From positions 1 to 38,407 of the forward strand of contig NZ_CALGRE010000049.1 in NCBI RefSeq assembly GCF_937958975.1: a stretch of 38,407 bases of DNA, read 5' to 3'. This stretch comes from an uncultured Eubacterium sp. (GTDB lineage: Bacteria > Bacillota > Clostridia > Lachnospirales > Lachnospiraceae). Shown in pieces: positions 15,386 to 22,496 of the stretch (positions within the stretch are counted from its first letter, which is position 1; the number at the start of each line of letters is the position of its first letter). The notes under the pieces are model-generated. The model had not been told where the DNA came from and did no database searches. It saw only the letters and a list, made by a program, of their open reading frames with translations. The position numbers and the translations under genes are program-made.

Positions 15386-16156
15386 ATGGAAATTATAAAA
15401 AAATACATATATTTGAGTTGGATGGACTTGAAACAAATTTGCACTTTTAAGTTTATATTAGCAAGTACAGTTATTGGAATTTTAATAATAGTTATTCCTG
15501 GAAGTACAATGATGAATAAAGATAACACTTTTTATTCTTTATATATTAATAATTCTGTTTCAGAATTTTTTAGAGGTTATTTGCAGTTATTGATGGTGTT
15601 CTATGGAATCGTGTTTTCTGCATATCTATCATTAAATTATTCGCAATTGATTTATAGTATACATGATACAATGCTATTAACCGGAAGGGTTACTAGAAAA
15701 GAACTTATAAATACTAGAGTTTGTTCAACATTTATCATCATATTTTTTGTTATGGGAATACACTGGTTAGAAGTTATGGGGTTTGTATTATATAAGGAGC
15801 TTCCAGTGTCGGCGAGATTATTGATAAGATATTGTATATATATTGGAATTGATATGTGTATTATCACTAATATGAGTATCTTTGTATATATCATATCAAA
15901 GAATCGCCTAATTTCCTTTGTGCCAATTATAGCATTAGGGCTTATAACTCTTGCAAGTGCTAATAATGTTTCATTTGGAATATTTAGCTTATTATTTACA
16001 TTTTCTAGTGAAAATTATTATTCTAACGATTATAGTAGTTTTATGAACATAAATAGTAGTTGGGTGATACAATTAATATTGATAGGAGTTTTTTGGTTGG
16101 TATCTATATGTATGTATGAAAGAGGTGATATTTACAAAGAAAAGAATTTGTTATAA
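15386..16156 (+). CDS. ABC-2-type transporter permease
   Basis: The 256-aa product counts from ATG 15386 with RBS AGGGAG (15376-15381); the longer frame from 15326 overlaps the ATPase and has no RBS. It has six hydrophobic segments (about 19-41, 56-82, 103-125, 140-165, 172-200 and 225-247), as usual for the permease partner of BcrA/NatA-type ATPases. It is the last gene of the operon. Likely functions are immunity, lipid or peptide efflux. Confidence 0.75.
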   Translation: MEIIKKYIYLSWMDLKQICTFKFILASTVIGILIIVIPGSTMMNKDNTFYSLYINNSVSEFFRGYLQLLMVFYGIVFSAYLSLNYSQLIYSIHDTMLLTGRVTRKELINTRVCSTFIIIFFVMGIHWLEVMGFVLYKELPVSARLLIRYCIYIGIDMCIITNMSIFVYIISKNRLISFVPIIALGLITLASANNVSFGIFSLLFTFSSENYYSNDYSSFMNINSSWVIQLILIGVFWLVSICMYERGDIYKEKNLL

Positions 16157-16307
16157 AGAATATTCAGATTATTATTTTATAGATAGAGAAAATATAGAAG
16201 ACTATAATAATGTGTTTTAAGTGGTTGGATTATTGGTTATTATTAAGATAATTCTGAACGAAAAGTATAATGTTGTACGGAGTATATATTTGTTTTTGGA
16301 TAAAAAA

Positions 16308-16342
16308 TAAATCCCAAACTTCGAAAAGTATGGGATTTATGT
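16308..16342. terminator. Bidirectional terminator between convergent operons
   Basis: ATAAATCCCAAACT (16308-16321) pairs with AGTATGGGATTTAT (16327-16340) with minor mismatches. A/T-rich flanks serve both the plus-strand ABC operon and the minus-strand paaK-ACT operon. The 220 bp between 16157 and 16376 hold no other feature. Confidence 0.7.
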
Positions 16343-16376
16343 AAACTTAATATTGTATGAATTACGTTAATATATT

Positions 16377-16808
16377 CTATAAATTTGCTATATCGTCCTG
16401 TCCTACAAGCTTTATGCCGTTTTTCTTCAAAAGGGCAGTAATTTTATCATTGTCCTGAACGCGGAAAATCATAAGAGCGTCATTTGTTTTTCTGGCAACG
16501 AAGGTGTAGGCATAATCAATGCTGACATCGGCAGCGGCAAGTATATCCAAGACCTTTGCCATTGCCCCTGGTTTATCGGGAATTTTGATTCCAATAACCT
16601 GTGTGAGGTTACAAATCCAATTATTATCTTTTAAAAGTGTAAGTGTATCAAATGGTTTATCCACAATAATACGAATAATACCGAAATCACTTGAATCTGC
16701 GATTTCAAAGGCTCTCATATCCACCTCATTATCTGCAAGGAAGCTGGTAATCTTAGCAAGATTTCCTGGTTTGTTTTCTATAAAAATTGATATCTGGTTA
16801 ATATACAT
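16377..16808 (-). CDS. Tandem ACT-domain protein
   Basis: The 143-aa product consists of two ACT domains (about 1-68 and 70-140) with the typical ENKPGNLAKI and PDKPGAMAKVLDIL starts. ACT domains bind amino acids and regulate enzymes. Proteins of this size and architecture commonly lie next to phenylacetate-CoA ligase or indolepyruvate oxidoreductase genes, as here, pointing to amino-acid-responsive control of aromatic amino acid breakdown. On the minus strand a GAGGAGGTAATG RBS precedes the ATG; the gene lies 20 bp downstream of paaK and is surely co-transcribed. Confidence 0.85.
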   Translation of the reverse strand: MYINQISIFIENKPGNLAKITSFLADNEVDMRAFEIADSSDFGIIRIIVDKPFDTLTLLKDNNWICNLTQVIGIKIPDKPGAMAKVLDILAAADVSIDYAYTFVARKTNDALMIFRVQDNDKITALLKKNGIKLVGQDDIANL

Positions 16809-16828
16809 AACATTACCTCCTCATATTA

Positions 16829-18127
16829 TTAAATTTTACGTTTATCAATAATACGAACGGCTTTTCCTTCCGAACGTGTAATTGATTTTGGTTCAACAAG
16901 TTTTACTTTCGCATAAATTCCCAGCATACTCTTGAGAGCCGCTACAATTTCTTTTTCTTTTGTGGAAATTGCACTTATAGTATCAGAGAACATTTCAGGT
17001 GTCATCTCAACAAGAACTTCCATTGTGTCGCTATTGTTTACACGGTCAATGATTAGCTGGTAGTTTGCAGGCATGCCCTGTTTAATAAGAACTTCTTCGA
17101 CCTGTGAAGGATAGACATTAACACCTTTGATAATAAGCATATCATCGGTTCTTCCCATAAGTCTGTGAATACGGGCATGTGTACGGCCGCATTTACATTT
17201 TTCTCTGGTAATGTATGTAATATCTTTTGTACGATATCTAATCAGTGGAAAAGCTTCTTTTGCAAAACTCGTAAATACTAATTCCCCAATCTGTCCGTCA
17301 GGAACAGGTTCCAGTGTGTCAGGGTCTACAATTTCTGGGATAAAATAGTCTTCACAAATATGCATACCGTTTTGCTCTGCACATTCAAACGCAACACCGG
17401 GACCCTCGATTTCCGTAAGTCCATAAATATCATAAGCTTTAATTCCAAGTTTGTTTTCAATATCATGTCTCATTTCTTCGGACCATGCTTCTGCACCAAA
17501 GATACCTGCTTTTAATTTAACTTGGTCTTTGAGGCCTCTCTCTTCGATAGATTCGGCAAGATAAGAAGCATAACTTGGAGTACAGCATAAAATAGTAGAA
17601 CCCAAATCTGTCATAAATTGTAATTGTCTGTCAGTGTTTCCGGATGACATTGGAAGTGTAAGACAACCAACTTTATGTGAACCGCCGTTTAATCCCGGTC
17701 CGCCTGTGAAAAGACCATATCCATATGAAACGTGACAAACATCTTCATCGGTTCCACCGGCAGCCACAATTGCACGGGCACATCCGTTTTCCCACATATC
17801 AATATCTTTGTGGGTATAGAAATCAACAACCCTTCTTCCGGTTGTTCCGGAAGTAGACTGTATTCTGACACAATCCTTTAGGGGAATAGCTAACAAACCA
17901 TATGGATAAGCATCTCTCAAGTCATCCTTTGTTAGAAAAGGAAGTTTTGACAAATCTGCGGTACTCTGAATATCGTCAGGTGTCACCCCGGCCTCTTCCA
18001 TCTTTGCCCGATAGTAAGGTACGTTTTCATAAACACGTTTTACAACTGAAACGAGTCCATCGTTTTGCCACTGTTCAATCTGTTCGCGTGAGGCAGTTTC
18101 AATATCTTCTTGAAAATATTTTCCCAT
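16829..18127 (-). CDS. paaK: Phenylacetate-CoA ligase
   Basis: The 432-aa product has the usual length of PaaK. It is an ANL-superfamily adenylating enzyme: P-loop-like STSGTTGRRV, GAEAWSEEMR, IYGLTEIEG, RYRTKDI and MIIKGVNVYPSQVEEVL. It turns phenylacetate or related aryl acids plus ATP and CoA into the thioester, with AMP and pyrophosphate as products. In anaerobic Clostridia such enzymes act on aryl acids from Phe, Tyr or Trp fermentation; the natural substrate cannot be read from sequence. RBS AAAGGAAT lies ahead of the ATG on the minus strand. First gene of the paaK-ACT operon. Confidence 0.9.
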   Translation of the reverse strand: MGKYFQEDIETASREQIEQWQNDGLVSVVKRVYENVPYYRAKMEEAGVTPDDIQSTADLSKLPFLTKDDLRDAYPYGLLAIPLKDCVRIQSTSGTTGRRVVDFYTHKDIDMWENGCARAIVAAGGTDEDVCHVSYGYGLFTGGPGLNGGSHKVGCLTLPMSSGNTDRQLQFMTDLGSTILCCTPSYASYLAESIEERGLKDQVKLKAGIFGAEAWSEEMRHDIENKLGIKAYDIYGLTEIEGPGVAFECAEQNGMHICEDYFIPEIVDPDTLEPVPDGQIGELVFTSFAKEAFPLIRYRTKDITYITREKCKCGRTHARIHRLMGRTDDMLIIKGVNVYPSQVEEVLIKQGMPANYQLIIDRVNNSDTMEVLVEMTPEMFSDTISAISTKEKEIVAALKSMLGIYAKVKLVEPKSITRSEGKAVRIIDKRKI

Positions 18128-18453
18128 TTTTAAAATTCCTTTCGTTCGTATATATAATGTAATACAATTTTACAATATTTAATGTGTTAAAGCAATAAAG
18201 AAATAGCCACTAAAAACGTTACAAAAAAATATATCGCCCTGTTTTATCGCATAAAAACAACCATATGTTACCGTTAAAATCATGGAAAAGCAAGTGATAA
18301 TAAAAATGTTTTTCTCCCCATAAAATATGGCATTAGGGCAAAGAATATGTTATAGTGCAATTAGCAGAAAAGTGAAGGTTTTCAATTTAAATAATATAGA
18401 AAATATATAAGAAATTTTTAAATAATAAATACAAAGTCGGAGGTAACTTTCTT
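18128..18453. other. Divergent intergenic region between paaK and the GH3 gene
   Basis: No gene is seen. It should contain the promoters of both flanking genes. On the plus strand a TATAGT box (about 18351-18356) lies some 100 bp before the glucosidase start, without a good -35. I see no clear catabolite or LacI-type operator. Confidence 0.4.
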
Positions 18454-21222
18454 ATGGAAAAAAGTTTGAGAGGAGTTCCTGTAAAGGGATTTGCAGACAA
18501 AAGCCGTGAGGCAGCGGTTGAGGGAATTGTTCTTTTGAAAAATGAGGGGAATATACTTCCATTTACTCAAAATGACAAAATTTCTGTTTTTGGACGTCCA
18601 CAGTTAGAATATTATAGAAGTGGAACCGGTTCAGGCGGCGCTGTAAATGTTGAGTATGCTACAAATATATTAGATGGTTTTGATAGTAGTAATCTTACTA
18701 TCAATAGGGAGTTGTTAGCAGATTATCAAGCTTGGCTAAAGGAGCATCCGTTCGATAATGGCGGTGGCGGATGGGCATGTGAGCCTTGGTTCCAGAAGGA
18801 TATGGATATTAGTGAAGAATATGCAAAAAAACAAGCCGCAGTTACAAATAAAGCAGTTTACATAATAGGCCGTACAGCGGGCGAAGATAAAGATAATTAT
18901 AACGGCAAGGGAAGTTATCTTTTAACGGACGAAGAAAAGGAAAATTTAAAAAATATTACATCTGCTTTTGAAGAAGTATGTGTTGTTCTCAATGTTTCTA
19001 ATATCATTGACATGCAATGGATGAATGAAGAACAGTTTAAAGGACATATCAAAGCTGTACTGATTGTATGGCAGGGCGGAATGGAAGGCGGAAATGCTGT
19101 AGTTGATATTCTTTCGGGTAAGGCAACACCAAGTGGAAAACTTCCGGATACGATAGCAGAGGATTTAGAAGCATACCCATCTTATGAGAATTTTGGAAAC
19201 CCTCTTACAAATCTTTATAAAGAAGATATTTATGTGGGATATAGATATTTTGAAACATTTGCACCGGACAAGGTGATGTTTGAATTTGGATACGGACTTT
19301 CCTACACAACCTTTTCTATTGAGACGATTTCCTCAAAAGAAAGGGATGGAAAAATTGAATTAGAAATTAAAGTTACAAATACAGGGGATAAGTATTCGGG
19401 AAAAGAAGTAGTACAGGTTTATTGCGGTGCACCACAGGGAGAGCTTGGAAAGCCAGCAAAATCTTTATGTGCTTATCAAAAGACCAATCAATTAGCGCCT
19501 CAGGAAAGTCAGATACTCAATATTGAGGTTGATATAAAATCATTGGTATCATATGATGATTCAGGTGTCACAGGAAATAAATCATGCTATGTATTGGAGA
19601 CAGGAGATTACGAATTCTTTGTCGGAAACAGTGTTAAAGAATGCACTTCTGCATTTACATATAGCTTAGACAAATTACTCGTAGTGGAACAGTTGTCAGA
19701 GGTGATGTGTCCGGATGATGAAAATCTTACACTTTTAAAGCCGGGGAACAAAAGGCCAGATGGTACATATGAGAAAATTTATGTTCCTTCGCAGAAACCA
19801 ACTGTAGATTTGGGAAAGCGTATTGAGGATAATCTTCCTGAAAGTATGGAAATTACAGGTGATGTAGGAATTACATTGCAGGATGTACAGGCTGGAAAAA
19901 ATACAATCAATGAATTTGTTGCCCAGCTTACTGTGGAAGAACTGGCGCAGATTGTGAGAGGCGAGGGAATGAGCAACCCTAGAGTCACAAAAGGGACAGC
20001 CTCAGCATTTGGCGGTTTAAGTGATTCATTGTTTAATTACGGAATACCTGCTGCATGTACTGCAGACGGACCGAGTGGACTCAGAATGGAAGGAAAAGCA
20101 ACACAGCTTCCGATAGGAACGGCATTGTCGGCATCTTGGAATCCTGAATTGGTTAGAGAACTTTATACCATGGAAGGAATGGAATTATGCAGAAATGAGG
20201 TTGATACGCTTTTAGGACCAGGTGTCAACATTCATCGCCACCCATTAAATGGAAGAAATTTTGAGTATTATTCTGAGGACCCATATCTTTCCGGAACGAT
20301 GTCTGTGGCCTCTACGGGGGGTATCAAAGACGGTGGCGCTTGGGGTACAATTAAGCATTTTGCATTGAATAGTCAGGAATCACACCGATTTAAAATAGAT
20401 GCTGTTTGTTCAGAGAGAGCAATCAGGGAAATTTATTTGAAATCTTTTGAGATGGCTGTAAAAGAAGGAACAGTCATGACACTTATGACAAGTTATAATC
20501 CGATTAACGGACATTGGGCAGCATCCAATTATGATCTTTGTACAACAGTTCTCCGTGAGGAGTGGGGATATAAGGGCATTGTTATGACTGACTGGTGGGC
20601 AAAGATGAACGATGTTGTAGAAAAAGGTGAAGAGTCAAACCAAAAGACGAGAGACATGGTTCGCTCACAGAATGATGTGTACATGGTAGTAAATAATAAT
20701 GGTGCAGAAATTAATTCCAATAATGATGATACAGAAAGCGCAGTTGAAGGTGGCAGACTTACAGTGGGAGAGCTTCAGCGTGCAGCAATTAACATATGTA
20801 ATTTCATTTTAAATGCACCGGTAATACATCGAGAGCTAATCGATACAGATGTGGCAAAGCATTATGTATCAATACCGGTAGAACAGGCAAAATACAGTTT
20901 ACATAATGTTGCTAAAAGTGATAAAGTAATGTTCGAAGGAGGAAAGGAGGCAACCTTAGTTGTAGAGGAAGAAGGAGAATATACAATAATTGTTAATATT
21001 TCCTTTGCAAAGTCGAATCTTGCACAGTCTACGGTAAATGTAAAAGCAAACGGAGAAACGATGGTTGTCATTCAGACAAATGGAACAGATGGCAACTGGA
21101 TTACACAGAAACTGTGCAAAGTGAAATTAGATAAGGGTGCATATAATCTAAAATTAGAAGATGTATTGGCCGGTATCGAGGTGAAATATATTCAGTTTAA
21201 GAAAATTAAAAAGCATAAATAA
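18454..21222 (+). CDS. Beta-glucosidase, GH3 family, permuted domain order
   Basis: The 922-aa product starts with GGAGGT at 18439. Domain order is reversed relative to most GH3 enzymes: residues 1-270 match the usual C-terminal alpha/beta sandwich (SREAAVEGIVLLKNEGNILPF), 280-365 an FN3-like domain (GYGLSYTTF, VTNTGDKYSGKEVVQVY), and about 485-840 the TIM barrel, with KHFALNSQESHR and the nucleophile motif GIVMTDWW (Asp713). The last 75 residues look like a small beta-sandwich, perhaps sugar-binding. The same permutation is known from rumen Ruminococcus and Butyrivibrio glucosidases. It hydrolyses beta-linked gluco-oligosaccharides; with no signal peptide it acts in the cytoplasm. No transporter or regulator sits beside it. 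Confidence 0.9.
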   Translation: MEKSLRGVPVKGFADKSREAAVEGIVLLKNEGNILPFTQNDKISVFGRPQLEYYRSGTGSGGAVNVEYATNILDGFDSSNLTINRELLADYQAWLKEHPFDNGGGGWACEPWFQKDMDISEEYAKKQAAVTNKAVYIIGRTAGEDKDNYNGKGSYLLTDEEKENLKNITSAFEEVCVVLNVSNIIDMQWMNEEQFKGHIKAVLIVWQGGMEGGNAVVDILSGKATPSGKLPDTIAEDLEAYPSYENFGNPLTNLYKEDIYVGYRYFETFAPDKVMFEFGYGLSYTTFSIETISSKERDGKIELEIKVTNTGDKYSGKEVVQVYCGAPQGELGKPAKSLCAYQKTNQLAPQESQILNIEVDIKSLVSYDDSGVTGNKSCYVLETGDYEFFVGNSVKECTSAFTYSLDKLLVVEQLSEVMCPDDENLTLLKPGNKRPDGTYEKIYVPSQKPTVDLGKRIEDNLPESMEITGDVGITLQDVQAGKNTINEFVAQLTVEELAQIVRGEGMSNPRVTKGTASAFGGLSDSLFNYGIPAACTADGPSGLRMEGKATQLPIGTALSASWNPELVRELYTMEGMELCRNEVDTLLGPGVNIHRHPLNGRNFEYYSEDPYLSGTMSVASTGGIKDGGAWGTIKHFALNSQESHRFKIDAVCSERAIREIYLKSFEMAVKEGTVMTLMTSYNPINGHWAASNYDLCTTVLREEWGYKGIVMTDWWAKMNDVVEKGEESNQKTRDMVRSQNDVYMVVNNNGAEINSNNDDTESAVEGGRLTVGELQRAAINICNFILNAPVIHRELIDTDVAKHYVSIPVEQAKYSLHNVAKSDKVMFEGGKEATLVVEEEGEYTIIVNISFAKSNLAQSTVNVKANGETMVVIQTNGTDGNWITQKLCKVKLDKGAYNLKLEDVLAGIEVKYIQFKKIKKHK

Positions 21223-21267
21223 TTGAATTATAAGAAATAAATGTTAATGTGTAATTAAGAAGAAAGA

Positions 21268-21296
21268 TTGAATTGGAATAGAGTGTATTATAAAAT
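21268..21296 (+). promoter_or_regulatory. Promoter of the DUF3990-type gene pair
   Basis: TTGAAT (21268-21273), a 17-bp spacer and TAAAAT (21291-21296) lie about 60 bp upstream of the start at 21358, which has RBS AAGGAG. Confidence 0.5.
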
Positions 21297-21357
21297 AAAA
21301 ACAAAGATGTAAGGTAACTGTTTTTATTTTGCTGATAGGGAATAAGGAGATAGCCAT

Positions 21358-21825
21358 ATGGGAAAAAATATAATATATCATGGCAGTAATGTGACAGTAA
21401 TAGAACCCAGAATCCTTATTGATGGTCATTATAAAGATTTTGGATACGGTTTTTACTGTACAAATATCGAAAAACAAGCAAAGCGTTGGGCACTTACAAA
21501 ACGTGGGGAATCTGTGGTAAACAAATACAATTATATAGAAAACATTCAACTGAAAAAATGTGAATTTCAGAATATGACAGAAGAATGGTTACAATTTGTA
21601 GTTGATTGCAGGAGAGGTAAGGAACATTGTTTTGATATTGTAGAAGGTCCTATGGCAGATGACCAGATATGGGATTATGTAGAAGACTATATGGCAGGAA
21701 ATATCACAAAGGAAGCCTTTTGGGAATTGGTAAAATTTAAATATCCAACATATCAGATTGTTTTTTGTACAGAGGATGCCTTAAAAACATTAAAGTTTGA
21801 AAGGAGTGATTTTATTGACAAATAA
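21358..21825 (+). CDS. DUF3990-like protein (possible ADP-ribosyltransferase-type toxin)
   Basis: The 155-aa cytoplasmic product opens with IIYHGSNVTVIEP and DFGYGFYCTNIEKQAKRWA. These match the DUF3990 signature, a family with an ADP-ribosyltransferase-like fold that often occurs in toxin-antitoxin-like or phage-defence settings in Clostridia. The His in YHGS and the FG.GFY.T segment would line the NAD pocket. RBS AAGGAG; own promoter; overlaps the next gene by 11 bp, the tight coupling usual for such modules. Family assignment is from memory of the motif; toxicity is inference. Confidence 0.65.
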   Translation: MGKNIIYHGSNVTVIEPRILIDGHYKDFGYGFYCTNIEKQAKRWALTKRGESVVNKYNYIENIQLKKCEFQNMTEEWLQFVVDCRRGKEHCFDIVEGPMADDQIWDYVEDYMAGNITKEAFWELVKFKYPTYQIVFCTEDALKTLKFERSDFIDK

Positions 21826-22285
21826 GTATTTTCCTGATGAAGATATTAAAAAAAATGATTTATATTTTATTTGTTACATGATTGAGCGTATAGCTAGAAA
21901 ATTGCACCAGAAAAATAGCTATATTGTAAACAGCATCGGGAAAGAGGAGTTAGAACACTTAGTCAGTGTTGCTAATGTTTTGCATTCTCAAAATCCTTTA
22001 GCAGTGGAAGATGATTGGATTCAAGAATATATATTGACTGAAGGAGATTTTGATATTACTGTTGTTGATAGAGAATTAGTTGAAAAAATCCCGACTCCTA
22101 CGCAGATGGGAAAAGTGTATCAGAGATTGATATCTGATACGTTGGAACAAGGAGAAACGGAAGTTGAAGGTATTATAAGAATATATAATGACGATATTTG
22201 TGATGTGATAGATAATTACAATTGTAGTGCTTATTATGAACCTTCGTATGTAATAGCGAGGGCTTATCGAAATGGAGGATTTTGA
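21815..22285 (+). CDS. Partner of the DUF3990-like protein, unknown family
   Basis: The 156-aa product counts from TTG 21815, chosen because AAGGAG (21801-21806) sits 8 bp ahead and no in-frame ATG is available. It is acidic and mostly helical with no membrane segment; blocks such as NDLYFICYMIERIARKLHQ and NPLAVEDDWIQEYI look conserved. The use of TTG and the overlap with the upstream stop suggest coupled, dampened translation. By position it could be the antitoxin of the upstream protein or a structural partner. Function otherwise unknown. Confidence 0.55.
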   Translation: MTNKYFPDEDIKKNDLYFICYMIERIARKLHQKNSYIVNSIGKEELEHLVSVANVLHSQNPLAVEDDWIQEYILTEGDFDITVVDRELVEKIPTPTQMGKVYQRLISDTLEQGETEVEGIIRIYNDDICDVIDNYNCSAYYEPSYVIARAYRNGGF

Positions 22286-22339
22286 AAAACAAAAAATAAA
22301 AAGCATAGTGTAAAGAAGTAAAACTTGGAAAATATATAA

Positions 22340-22394
22340 AACCTGAGTTGAGGTGTTTCATTAAAAAGAAATATCTGGACTCAGGTTTTTTTGA
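22340..22394 (+). terminator. Terminator of the DUF3990-type pair
   Basis: AAACCTGAGTT (22340-22350) pairs with ACTCAGGTTT (about 22379-22388), followed by a T7 run. Confidence 0.8.
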
Positions 22395-22496
22395 GTATTT
22401 TCAAAAAATATTAAAAAAATGAATAAAAAGGATATGTTCATTTGTGTTATAAGTAAGAGAAGAAATACAGTAAATCGGAAAGAAAGGGAGGCGCGC

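Noticed and set aside
18128..18453. A riboswitch or LacI-type operator before the GH3 gene
   Set aside because: No convincing palindrome, conserved riboswitch core or expression-platform hairpin is visible in this interval.
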